DNA of 22,951 nt. Source: Lachnospiraceae bacterium. Lineage in GTDB: Bacteria; Bacillota_A; Clostridia; Lachnospirales; Lachnospiraceae. Below, piece by piece: positions 14,272 to 22,254 of the stretch. The translations under genes were made by a program, and so were the position numbers. The DNA is taken from positions 1 to 22,951 of the forward strand of contig JAFSFU010000094.1 of assembly GCA_017435025.1 (NCBI GenBank). Reading direction: 5' to 3'. The notes under the pieces are model-generated. The model saw only the letters and a list, made by a program, of their open reading frames with translations. It was not told the origin of the DNA and made no database searches. Numbering within the stretch: the stretch's first letter is position 1; each line of letters opens with the position of its first letter.

Positions 14272-15135
14272 TTATTTCTCGCCCAAAATATCCGACAGCT
14301 CCGCAAACTGCGCCAGAGAGAGCGCCTCGCCGCGCACCGTCGCCGGGAGTCCCATTTTCTCAATTGCCGCCAGGATCTTCTCCTTGGAATATGGAATCTC
14401 CGGAGAGTTATTCAGACCGTTCTGTAACGTTTTTCTTCTCTGGTTGAAGGATGCACGGATAATACGGAACATGTGCTCCGCGTCTTTTACCTGCACCGGC
14501 ATCTCTTTATGTCTGGTTAAGCGGATCACTGCGCTTCCTACATTCGGTCGCGGGATAAAACAGTTCGGCGGAACATTCGCCACAATCTCCGGTTCCGCAT
14601 AGTACTGCACCGCAAGAGAAAGAGCACCGTAATCCTTGGAACCCGGTCCCTCCTGCATACGGTCTGCAACTTCCTTCTGCACCATAACCGTAATATTATC
14701 GATCGGTACACCGCTCTCGAACAGTCCCATAATAATCGGAGTCGTAATATAATACGGAAGATTTGCTACGACCTTGATCGGACGTCCATCGTTATACTGT
14801 TCCGCGATCGCCTTAATATCAACCTTTAAGATGTCCTCGTTGATAATCGTCACATTATCATAATCTGCCAGCGTCTCTCCAAGGATCGGGATCAGATTCT
14901 TATCAATCTCCACTGCCACGACCTGTCTTGCATTTTCCGCCAGATACTGTGTCATGGTTCCGATACCCGGACCAATCTCCAGAACACAGTCCTCCTTTGT
15001 CACTCCGGCAGAAGAAATAATTTTTTCCAAAACATGGGTATCGATCAGAAAGTTCTGACCAAACTTCTTCTGGAACATAAATTCATATTTCTGAATGATT
15101 TCTATGGTATTCTTTGGATTTCCAAGATTCGCCAT
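14272..15135 (-). CDS. rsmA: 16S rRNA dimethyladenosine transferase
   Basis: A 287-residue SAM-dependent methyltransferase that dimethylates the two adjacent adenosines in the 3' hairpin of 16S rRNA (KsgA/RsmA), a late small-subunit maturation step. KKFGQNFLID (23-32) is the N-terminal signature, VLEIGPGIGTMTQ (51-63) is motif I binding SAM and NLPYYIT (125-131) is the catalytic motif IV. The end has the usual KsgA C-terminal helical domain, with RASFNQRRKTLQNGL as a conserved segment. AGGAGG close to the ATG at 15135 fixes the start. It follows tatD by 45 bases, where rnmV would be expected between them in many Firmicutes. Confidence 0.96.
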   Translation of the reverse strand: MANLGNPKNTIEIIQKYEFMFQKKFGQNFLIDTHVLEKIISSAGVTKEDCVLEIGPGIGTMTQYLAENARQVVAVEIDKNLIPILGETLADYDNVTIINEDILKVDIKAIAEQYNDGRPIKVVANLPYYITTPIIMGLFESGVPIDNITVMVQKEVADRMQEGPGSKDYGALSLAVQYYAEPEIVANVPPNCFIPRPNVGSAVIRLTRHKEMPVQVKDAEHMFRIIRASFNQRRKTLQNGLNNSPEIPYSKEKILAAIEKMGLPATVRGEALSLAQFAELSDILGEK

Positions 15136-15180
15136 ATTGCCTCCTAAAATTTATCACATCAAAAACAACTGTTGGTTTAT

Positions 15181-15963
15181 TTACATTTCACTTATCCGAT
15201 ACAACCGTCTCGCATTCTCCGCAGTCACACGAACCACTTCCTCCGTGCTCATGCCTTTGATCTCAGCCATCGCCTCAACCACATGCGGCAAGTAAATCGA
15301 AGAATTTCTCTTTCCCCGGTACGGAACCGGTGCCAGATACGGACAGTCTGTCTCAAGCACGATCTTGTCCATCGGCGCATACTCGACCACTTCTTTTAAT
15401 TTCTTACCATTCTTAAATGTGAGAACTCCGCCGACACCAAGATAATAATCCATATTCAGATACTCTCTGGCCATCTCCACACCGTAGGAAAAGCAGTGAA
15501 TCACACCGCCTGTTGTATCCTTGTGCTCGGACTTCATGATCTCCAGCGTATCCTGCGCCGCCTCACGGCTATGGATAATGACCGGAAGTCCGGTTTCTTT
15601 TGCGATATCCAGCTGACGCACAAACCATTTTTTCTGTACGTCGCGCTCCACATTGTCCCAGTAATAATCCAGACCAATTTCACCGATCGCCACGATCTTT
15701 TCGTGAGAAGAATGCTCCTTGATCCACAGCATATCTTCCTCAATCAGATCACCGCTGTCGCTCGGGTGAATACCGAGCGCACCATATACAAACGGATACT
15801 TCTCCGCAAGCTCTAACGTCGTTCTGCAGGACCTTGTGTTAGCCGCAATATTCACAATCGTGCCGACACCATGTTCCTTCATACTCATTAACAGCGCATC
15901 GCGGTCCTCGTTAAAATCCTCGTCATCGTAATGCGCATGTGTGTCAAAAATATATTCCATCAT
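15181..15963 (-). CDS. tatD: TatD family metal-dependent deoxyribonuclease
   Basis: A 260-residue TIM-barrel hydrolase of the TatD family, metal-dependent DNases and 3'-5' exonucleases linked to DNA repair. Metal ligands are visible in order: FDTHAHYDD (6-14; H9, H11), GEIGLDYYW, VIIHSREA, VIHCFSY and ETDCPYLAPVPYRGKRN. Length is normal for the family. The sequence reads ATG-ATG-ATG at 15966-15958; the middle ATG (15963) is chosen because the GGGAG site lies 6 bases upstream, while 15960 is equally likely. That ribosome site overlaps the stop of the TraX-like gene, suggesting coupling. It is part of the conserved metG-tatD-rsmA housekeeping cluster. Confidence 0.94.
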   Translation of the reverse strand: MMEYIFDTHAHYDDEDFNEDRDALLMSMKEHGVGTIVNIAANTRSCRTTLELAEKYPFVYGALGIHPSDSGDLIEEDMLWIKEHSSHEKIVAIGEIGLDYYWDNVERDVQKKWFVRQLDIAKETGLPVIIHSREAAQDTLEIMKSEHKDTTGGVIHCFSYGVEMAREYLNMDYYLGVGGVLTFKNGKKLKEVVEYAPMDKIVLETDCPYLAPVPYRGKRNSSIYLPHVVEAMAEIKGMSTEEVVRVTAENARRLYRISEM

Positions 15964-15973
15964 CATTTTCTCC

Positions 15974-16702
15974 CTAGACAATCGCCGCACCTGCCAGCCA
16001 GACCGCCAGCAGATGCACCGGGTAAAAGACATAAGGCACATACCCCATCTTCTTTCCCCTCTCTCCATTGTAATTGGAAATGAAGAAAAAAGCAATCCAA
16101 GATGCATATGCATACTCATTGTGATACGTCAAATATAGAAGTAAAATTCCTGCAATCATCTGCTCGATTGGACGATAACGAAATACATAAAATATCAGTA
16201 TCAACAATACTCCTAGTGCGCCATAGTCCACGTGCAGCAATTCAGCTGCCAATGCCCCCAACGCTGCAATCAGCGTCACCAAGATATTCCTTGGAAAAAC
16301 ATTTCCCTCACCGGAACACCAATCAGACTCTAACGCCCACTGAATCCCTCGCATACAAATTAATCCGATCAACATTGTGAACAGGGTATTCTGCCGTACC
16401 ATACACCAAGCCAGATCAAACGCCACAAGATCATACGGAATCTCCGAAACCAGCGCGAAGATTGCCACTCGTCCCGCATATCGAAGCCAGTCCCGTGTCC
16501 ACAAAAAGCCCTGTACCAGAAGAAATGCATAAAGCGGAAAAGCCATCCGCCCAATCAGGCGCATGGCTAATCCGATATTTCCAATCCACGGGCTCACTTC
16601 GTTCAGACCGCAGCCATAGACAATCGCTACAGCCGCGTGGTCCACGAACATCGTGCCCATTGCAATCTTTTTCAGTTGTTCCGACGTGTACCGCCCGGTC
16701 AC
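15974..16702 (-). CDS. TraX family integral membrane protein
   Basis: A 242-residue membrane protein with about seven hydrophobic segments. LKKIAMGTMFVDHAAVAIVY near the N-terminus, GRMAFPLYAFLLVQGFLWTR and LVSEIPYDLVAFDLAW fit the TraX family. In F plasmids TraX N-acetylates pilin; chromosomal clostridial relatives have no known function and look like membrane acyltransferases. The start is a GTG at 16702-16700 that overlaps the metG stop by one base (TAGTG), with GAGG 7 bases upstream inside the end of metG, so translation is probably coupled. A downstream ATG at 16660 would delete the conserved first helix. No conjugation genes are nearby, so this is not evidence for a plasmid origin. Confidence 0.82.
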   Translation of the reverse strand: MTGRYTSEQLKKIAMGTMFVDHAAVAIVYGCGLNEVSPWIGNIGLAMRLIGRMAFPLYAFLLVQGFLWTRDWLRYAGRVAIFALVSEIPYDLVAFDLAWCMVRQNTLFTMLIGLICMRGIQWALESDWCSGEGNVFPRNILVTLIAALGALAAELLHVDYGALGVLLILIFYVFRYRPIEQMIAGILLLYLTYHNEYAYASWIAFFFISNYNGERGKKMGYVPYVFYPVHLLAVWLAGAAIV

Positions 16703-18672
16703 TAGCTTACCTCAGAGCCCGGCTTCATATCTTTTTCCGGAACCATAAGCGCCAGGTTGTCCTCGTCATCACCTGCACAGAGGATCATACCTTCGGACAT
16801 GATACCAGCAAGTTTTGCCGGTTTCAGGTTTGTTACGACCATAACCTTCTTGCCGACCATCTGCTCCGGTGTATACCAAGCCTTGATACCGCTCACGATC
16901 TGTCTCACTTCAGAACCGATCTTAACCTGAGAACAAAGAAGCTTTTTGGACTTCTTCACTTCCTCACACTTGATGATCTCACCGATCTGGAACTGCAGTT
17001 TTGCAAAGTCGTCGTATGTGATCTCCGGCTTCTTCTCTACATCAACAACTTTCTCTTCCACTACTTCCGGCTCATTTGCTTTCGCCTCTGCTGCCTTCAT
17101 AGCTTCCACTTTCTCAAGCACTTCTTTTACATCCAGTCTTGCGAACAGGATCTCCGGCTTCTCAACTACCTTGTTGCCGCTCGGATAGAGACCAAACTCG
17201 TTCATCTGATCCAGAGTTCTCTTCTCAGCATTTAACTGAGCAAGGATCTTCGCGGATGTCTCCGGCATGAAGGACTCCAGTAAGGATGCACCGATGGTGA
17301 TGGACTCAACCAGATTGTAAAGAACAGTCGCAAGACGGTCTTTGTTTGCCTCGTCTTTTGCCAGTGCCCACGGAGTTGTCTCATCGATATATTTGTTGCT
17401 GCGGCGGAAGATATTGAAGATCTCTGTCATCGCATCAGCCACGCGCAGTTTGTTCATCTTTTCGTCTGCTTTCTTAACAGCTTCCAGTACAGTTGCCTTT
17501 AAGTCAGCGTCCACTTCCTCGCAAACACCTGCATTGTTTACCACGCCGCCAAAGTACTTGTTGGACATGGAAACGGTACGGTTTACAAGGTTGCCGAGGA
17601 TATTTGCCAGGTCAGAGTTCATACGCTCTACCATTAACTCCCATGTGATCACACCGTCGTTCTCGAACGGCATCTCATGGAGCACAAAGTAACGAACCGC
17701 ATCCACGCCGAAGAAATCAACCAGTGTATCTGCATAAAGAACGTTACCTTTGGACTTACTCATCTTGCCATCACCCTGTAACAGCCACGGATGTCCGAAT
17801 ACCTGCTTCGGAAGCGGAAGATCCAGAGCCATCAGGAAGATCGGCCAGTAAATGGTATGGAAACGGATAATATCCTTACCGATCAGGTGCAGGTCTGCCG
17901 GCCACAGCTTGTTGAACAGTTCGCCGTTCTCGCCGTCACAGTCATAACCGATACCTGTAATATAGTTAGTAAGGGCATCCAGCCATACATAGGTGACATG
18001 CTTCGGATCGAAATCTACCGGAATGCCCCATGTGAAGGATGTTCTGGATACGCAGAGATCCTGCAATCCCGGAAGAAGGAAGTTGTTCATCATCTCGTTC
18101 TTTCTGGAAACCGGCTGGATGAACTCCGGATGCTCATTGATATGATCGATCAGCTTCTGCGCATATTTGCTCATACGGAAGAAGTATGCTTCCTCCTGTG
18201 CCGGCTGTACCGGGCGTCCACAGTCCGGACACTTGCCGTCTACAACCTGGGACGGTGTCCAGAAGGACTCACACGGAGTACAGTAGAGACCCTCATAGTG
18301 ACCTTTATAGATGTCACCTTTTTCATACAGTTTCTTGAAGATCTTCTGAACCTGTTTCTCATGGTAAGTGTCTGTTGTACGGATAAATTTGTCGTAGGAT
18401 GTGTTCATTAAATCCCAAATGCCTTTGATCTCGCCGGCAACGTTGTCAACAAACTCCTTCGGTGTGATACCTGCATCCTGAGCCTTTAATTCGATCTTCT
18501 GACCATGCTCATCGGTACCTGTCTGGAAAAATACATCATAACCCTGCTCTCTCTTATAGCGGGCGATCGCATCTGCCAGTACGATCTCATAAGTATTACC
18601 GATATGCGGCTTACCGGATGTGTAAGCGATCGCAGTTGTAATATAATACGGTGTTTTACAATTCTTGCACAT
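16702..18672 (-). CDS. metG: Methionyl-tRNA synthetase
   Basis: A 656-residue class I aminoacyl-tRNA synthetase charging tRNA-Met. The HIGH-type motif is HIGN (23-26) and KMSKS is at 303-307. A knuckle with C131, C134, C148 and C151 (CTPC and CPDC) is a zinc site of the long MetRS type. An Ala/Glu/Lys-rich linker (about 520-550) leads to a C-terminal EMAP/Trbp111-like tRNA-binding domain (about 552-656; FQIGEIIKCEEV and GLK-like SGIKAWYTPEQMVGKKV). Length is typical. The ATG at 18672 is chosen for AGGAGGG upstream; an extension to 18711 has no such site and would begin next to the terminator hairpin. Expression is under the T-box leader at 18722-19032. Confidence 0.97.
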   Translation of the reverse strand: MCKNCKTPYYITTAIAYTSGKPHIGNTYEIVLADAIARYKREQGYDVFFQTGTDEHGQKIELKAQDAGITPKEFVDNVAGEIKGIWDLMNTSYDKFIRTTDTYHEKQVQKIFKKLYEKGDIYKGHYEGLYCTPCESFWTPSQVVDGKCPDCGRPVQPAQEEAYFFRMSKYAQKLIDHINEHPEFIQPVSRKNEMMNNFLLPGLQDLCVSRTSFTWGIPVDFDPKHVTYVWLDALTNYITGIGYDCDGENGELFNKLWPADLHLIGKDIIRFHTIYWPIFLMALDLPLPKQVFGHPWLLQGDGKMSKSKGNVLYADTLVDFFGVDAVRYFVLHEMPFENDGVITWELMVERMNSDLANILGNLVNRTVSMSNKYFGGVVNNAGVCEEVDADLKATVLEAVKKADEKMNKLRVADAMTEIFNIFRRSNKYIDETTPWALAKDEANKDRLATVLYNLVESITIGASLLESFMPETSAKILAQLNAEKRTLDQMNEFGLYPSGNKVVEKPEILFARLDVKEVLEKVEAMKAAEAKANEPEVVEEKVVDVEKKPEITYDDFAKLQFQIGEIIKCEEVKKSKKLLCSQVKIGSEVRQIVSGIKAWYTPEQMVGKKVMVVTNLKPAKLAGIMSEGMILCAGDDEDNLALMVPEKDMKPGSEVS

Positions 18673-18721
18673 TGCTTTGTTCCCTCCTGTTATTTTCGGG
18701 CTTGTACTCATTTTTACAAAT

Positions 18722-18752
18722 AAAAAAAGCCCGTCTTATTCTTAAAGACGAG
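18722..18752 (-). terminator. Regulated terminator of the metG T-box
   Basis: On the minus strand CTCGTCTT (18752-18745) and AAGACGGG (18737-18730) pair around a 7-base loop and are followed by C and seven T (to 18722). Its 5' arm follows the T-box core and would compete with the antiterminator. Confidence 0.85.
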
Positions 18753-19032
18753 TTCCCCCGTGTTACCACTTTAATTCAGAAATGCCTCGCGACATTTCCC
18801 TCATCGGCTGCTCTTATGTCCCGATCGGTTCCTTATATGAACCATACCATTGACAAAATTCACAGTCTGACACGCTAACGGGCGCTTCCGGCATGACCTA
18901 AATGAATTTCACCTCAGCCACACAGCTCCGGGGCCATCTTCCGCAAACTGCCCGCTCCCCGCTCGCACCAACCCGGGGTCTCTGAAAGCTTCTTTTTTGC
19001 GTACTCTTCCCTTCACAGCTTTTACCATATAT
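18722..19032 (-). promoter_or_regulatory. T-box riboswitch (tRNA-Met) in the metG leader
   Basis: The minus-strand leader carries the T-box core AAAGTGGTAACACGG (18772-18758), whose TGGT (18768-18765) can pair with the free ACCA end of uncharged tRNA having discriminator A. It is followed by the CTCGTCTT...AAGACGGG terminator. The 5' half shows a Stem I: ACGCAAA pairs with TTTGCG, GGTTGGTGCGAGC resembles the distal tRNA-elbow loop, and AGTA faces GGAAGATGG. ATG at 18937-18935 is the likely specifier codon for methionine, matching the downstream metG. Low charged tRNA-Met should favour readthrough. The secondary structure was judged by eye. Confidence 0.87.
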
Positions 19033-19038
19033 GTCCCT

Positions 19039-19067
19039 AGTCTAAACTTTTCCACCAATTTTGTCAA
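19039..19067 (-). promoter_or_regulatory. SigA promoter of the metG operon
   Basis: A perfect TTGACA (19067-19062) and TAGACT (19044-19039) are separated by 17 bp on the minus strand, placing the transcription start near 19032, immediately before the T-box Stem I. The leader to the metG ATG is then about 360 bases. Confidence 0.75.
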
Positions 19068-19156
19068 GGTGCTGAACAGAAAAAGACTTCCGGGAGACCT
19101 CTCATAAATCCCAAAACCCTCCATATATATGTAATAACAGGCAACGAGGAATGAAC

Positions 19157-20962
19157 ATGAAACGTCATTTATCTTATTTCATATCGGTTCTGCTCAGTTT
19201 CACCCTGGTTCTCAGCTCATGCGGATATGAACGGATCGAACAATCCACAGACAGGAGTCAACCGGAAACATCTAATACAAACCGTACTGCTGACCAGGAT
19301 TTCGAACAATTCTGTATGGAAGTCTTTCGAGAGGAAATGATCACCGCCGATACCATTGACCTTCACTACACACTGACCAAACCGGATACATATGGTATCC
19401 AGCCGGCTGAAATCTCACTGGGATCCTGTTCCCTAGAGGACATGATCCGGGACCATCAGTTGCGAAAAGACCTGCAAAACCAACTCTCCGGTTTCGACCG
19501 TTCCGCCCTATCTGATAACTGGCAGCTGACCTACGATGCACTCTCAGAAATGCTGGACGCTGCTCTTATGGCGGAGGGAATGGAGCTGTATGAACAGCCG
19601 CTGGCTCCCACCATCGGTGTGCAGGCGCAGCTCCCGATCCTTTTGGCAGAATATGCCTTTCACTCTCCGGAAGACGTGGAAACCTATCTGGAACTGCTAA
19701 ACCAGATGGATCAATACTATCAGGAGATCATGACTTTCGAAAACCAGAAAGCCGACGCCGGACTGGCGCCATCGGATGTCACGATTGATAACATCATCGC
19801 ATCTTGCGAAAGCTATCTGATCGATCCGGAAAACAACTTTCTGACAGAGACCTTTGCCATCCGATTGGCAGACATGGAGGAAATTTCCGGCATCTCGTTG
19901 ACCGATACAGAAAAAGCCAATCTGGAAAACCGTCATGTGACCGCTATCCGAGATCACTTTATCCCGGCGTATCAGATACTGATCGATGGCATGTCAGCCA
20001 TGAAAGGCCGCGGACTAAATGAGAACGGTCTCTGCGGCAGTGCCGACGGAAAAGAATACTATGAATATCTGGTGCGTTCCGATGCGGGATTATCCTACAC
20101 CGTTCCGGAACTGAAGCAGGCGCTGATCCGACGCATGGAGAAAGACTATCAGGAAATCCAACAACTATACGAAGCAAATCCTGATTTGAATGACCAGATC
20201 ATGAAATCACGCTTCTCGCTGACTGATCCGGAACAAATTTTATCAGATCTGCAGGATCAGATGCCGAAGGAATTCCCCAAACTATCTGCCTGCGATTATG
20301 AGCTCCGCTACGTGCCAAACCAGCTGGAATCGACCTTAAGCCCCGCCTTTTATCTGACCGCCCCCCTGGACAACACAGACAGGAACATCATCTACATAAA
20401 CAATGGTTATACTGACAGTTCCGATGCCCTGTATACCACTCTGGCCCACGAAGGGTTCCCGGGTCATCTGTACCAGACCGTCTACCAGCGGACCCACGCA
20501 TCTTCACCTCTCCTGGCAATTCTCAGCAGTTCCGGTGCCTGCGAAGGATGGGCAACATACGTGGAAAACCTGGCATGTACTATGGACAACGGACTCTCTA
20601 AGCCGGTCGGCAGATACCGCGCCCTGATCCGTTCTTTCTCCCTTTGTTCCCAAGGACTTATGGACATTGGCATTAACTACGAAGGCTGGACCAAAGAGCA
20701 GGCAAAATCGTTCATCACATCCTGCTTTCAGCTGGATGATGCCACCGTCGATGAACTGTGGCAAACGATGATCGAAAATCCCACCAATTACCTGGACTAC
20801 TGCGGCGGGTATGTGGAGATTATGGAAATGAGAGAACATGCAGAACTTGTGCTCGGCAGCCGCTTTTCTCCATTGGAATTCCATCGTTTTCTTCTGGATG
20901 TCGGTCCTCTATCCTTTCCGGTTATCCGCAGCCATTTTCAAACATGGCTGGATAACAAATAA
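19157..20962 (+). CDS. DUF885 family metallopeptidase-like lipoprotein
   Basis: A 601-residue exported protein. Residues 1-22 are a lipoprotein signal with lipobox LSSC (C22 lipidated), so it should be tethered outside the membrane. A low-complexity Ser/Thr/Gln linker (about 25-45) is followed by a mostly helical DUF885 domain to the C-terminus. The zinc-peptidase motif is HEGFPGH at 431-437 (HExxxGH), with E463 in ACEGWATYVENLA as the probable third ligand. DUF885 proteins are related to gluzincin carboxypeptidases; several are annotated so without a known substrate. The ATG at 19157 is used because GAGGA (19146-19150) directly abuts the earlier ATG at 19151, leaving no spacer. No convincing promoter was found in 19070-19150. 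It is convergent with the gene ending at 21041. Confidence 0.87.
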   Translation: MKRHLSYFISVLLSFTLVLSSCGYERIEQSTDRSQPETSNTNRTADQDFEQFCMEVFREEMITADTIDLHYTLTKPDTYGIQPAEISLGSCSLEDMIRDHQLRKDLQNQLSGFDRSALSDNWQLTYDALSEMLDAALMAEGMELYEQPLAPTIGVQAQLPILLAEYAFHSPEDVETYLELLNQMDQYYQEIMTFENQKADAGLAPSDVTIDNIIASCESYLIDPENNFLTETFAIRLADMEEISGISLTDTEKANLENRHVTAIRDHFIPAYQILIDGMSAMKGRGLNENGLCGSADGKEYYEYLVRSDAGLSYTVPELKQALIRRMEKDYQEIQQLYEANPDLNDQIMKSRFSLTDPEQILSDLQDQMPKEFPKLSACDYELRYVPNQLESTLSPAFYLTAPLDNTDRNIIYINNGYTDSSDALYTTLAHEGFPGHLYQTVYQRTHASSPLLAILSSSGACEGWATYVENLACTMDNGLSKPVGRYRALIRSFSLCSQGLMDIGINYEGWTKEQAKSFITSCFQLDDATVDELWQTMIENPTNYLDYCGGYVEIMEMREHAELVLGSRFSPLEFHRFLLDVGPLSFPVIRSHFQTWLDNK

Positions 20963-20963
20963 A

Positions 20964-20979
20964 GGACCTGCGCAGGTCC
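20964..20979. repeat. Perfect 16-base palindrome after the DUF885 stop
   Basis: GGACCTGCGCAGGTCC reads the same on both strands and starts two bases after the stop codon. It could fold into a short hairpin in either transcript but has no T-run next to it. It may act with the hairpin at 20992-21031 to end transcription. Confidence 0.5.
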
Positions 20980-20991
20980 AAACCATTAAAA

Positions 20992-21031
20992 AGCTCCATC
21001 TTCGGCAGTTCCCCCGCCCGAACATGGAGCT
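20992..21031 (-). terminator. Terminator of the coiled-coil membrane protein gene (possibly bidirectional)
   Basis: AGCTCCATCTTCGG (20992-21005) pairs with CCGAACATGGAGCT (21018-21031), 13 of 14 positions, with a 12-base loop. On the minus strand the stem is followed by TTTTTAATGG, fitting a Rho-independent terminator 9 bases past the stop at 21041. On the plus strand the flank CTTCTCTATTT is a weaker U-run that may also serve the DUF885 gene. Confidence 0.75.
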
Positions 21032-21040
21032 CTTCTCTAT

Positions 21041-22150
21041 TTATGCATTTCCATTATTCTGGTATTCTTTGCTCTTAAACACAGTGATTGCCTCACTCAG
21101 GTTTAACGCCTTGCCGCTCTGAATGATTTCTTCCAGCATCTCCAAACGACGGATCGTCATAAACTCTCTGCCGGTATACACCTCGTAATTGTCTGTGATA
21201 TAAAGGGCTTTATTCATCGCTGCATTGCGGATTTCCTTCAGATCCGCACACGTCTTCGCCAGATCACTCTCCATCTGGGTCAGCTCCGCACGGTTATTTC
21301 CCATAATCTCATCCGAAATGATCGTCTTCGTTACAGTCTCAAAGGTGTGGAGCGCCTCTTTTTTCTGACGCTCTGCCTGGGAAATATCCTGCTCCAGCTG
21401 CGCGATCTCGTCATCAAACTTCTCCAGATTGTAGATCGCATCGTCTTTGTCCTTGCGGATGGACTTTGTGATCTTCTTCATCTGCTTTCTGTTTGCATAC
21501 ATCTGGTTGCGGATCTTACGTCCTTCTCTCAGAGACTCCAGATGTTTCATTTTTGTGGAATTGCCCACCAGCACATAGAGTCCGCCAAAAATCAAGATCG
21601 TCAGTACATAGATCAGGATCAAATGCATGACCTGACGCTCCGGGATCAGGAAATAGATACCGCATGGAATCACAAGGAAACAGATCACCATCGTAAGGAG
21701 CAAGATCAGCAGCTCCTTAAATCCCTTCGTAAAATAAAGGGAATAATAAAACTTGCTTCTGCAGATCTGCGGCACATGGTCCGCACGGAGCACCGCTTTC
21801 AACTGACGCTTAAGCTCCTGATTCTCATGGATCAAACCGGAAGTATCTTCCGCGATACGCTCTTTCACTCCCTGGCTTTTCGCTTTCTCTCGCTTACTGC
21901 GCACTTTCTTTAATCGATCATTGCTTTTTGCAATCTCCGCATCATAACTTTTGGTAATTTCATCGGTACGCTGCTTCACAGTTAACGCAATCGTATCCGA
22001 AACACTCTTCTGCTTTGCTTTCAGAGAATTTTCAACCTCTGTTTCCAGATCCAGAAGCTGCTTTTCTCTCTGCTTTAACAACTCCATCTCGTGGATCGCC
22101 TGTTTCGCTCCGGCAAAAAATGCAGCATAATCGGTAATCGGTTGTGCCAT
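21041..22150 (-). CDS. Coiled-coil protein with two central membrane helices, function unknown
   Basis: I do not recognise this 369-residue protein. Residues 17-125 are charged and heptad-like (coiled coil), two hydrophobic helices lie at about 146-169 and 175-196 joined by a short turn (PERQV), and residues 200-315 form a second coiled coil. The tail (316-369) has a short mixed segment with YEVYTGREFM. The topology is a membrane hairpin with both long coiled arms on the same side, probably the cytoplasm. AGGAGG is 7-8 bases from the ATG at 22150. It is followed by a strong terminator and preceded by the PLP gene at 104 bases, so it may be transcribed alone. No enzyme motif is seen; a scaffold or membrane-shaping role is a guess. 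Confidence 0.8.
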   Translation of the reverse strand: MAQPITDYAAFFAGAKQAIHEMELLKQREKQLLDLETEVENSLKAKQKSVSDTIALTVKQRTDEITKSYDAEIAKSNDRLKKVRSKREKAKSQGVKERIAEDTSGLIHENQELKRQLKAVLRADHVPQICRSKFYYSLYFTKGFKELLILLLTMVICFLVIPCGIYFLIPERQVMHLILIYVLTILIFGGLYVLVGNSTKMKHLESLREGRKIRNQMYANRKQMKKITKSIRKDKDDAIYNLEKFDDEIAQLEQDISQAERQKKEALHTFETVTKTIISDEIMGNNRAELTQMESDLAKTCADLKEIRNAAMNKALYITDNYEVYTGREFMTIRRLEMLEEIIQSGKALNLSEAITVFKSKEYQNNGNA

Positions 22151-22254
22151 CTTTCGTCCTCCTGGCTTTTGTATTTTACGAACATAATCTTATCTATAGA
22201 TTACTACATATCCAACTTTCAGACAAGGGACAACTTCGAAAAAACTTCGCCTTA

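Noticed and set aside
15974..16702. TraX-like gene as a sign of a conjugative element
   Set aside because: It is embedded in a housekeeping operon with coupled starts and no transfer, relaxase or integrase genes are present.
18909..19124. A 71-codon leftward reading frame in the metG leader
   Set aside because: It lies wholly over the promoter and Stem I of the T-box leader; the RNA structure explains the sequence and the peptide has no recognisable features.
22233..22249. ACTTCG-AAAAA-ACTTCG as a terminator of the PLP gene
   Set aside because: The two copies are direct, not inverted, repeats, so they cannot form the required stem.
22165..22250. A promoter for the coiled-coil protein gene (for example TTGGAT and TAAGAT on the minus strand)
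   Set aside because: Several weak -35/-10 pairs fit equally well, each matching only about half of the consensus, so none can be supported.
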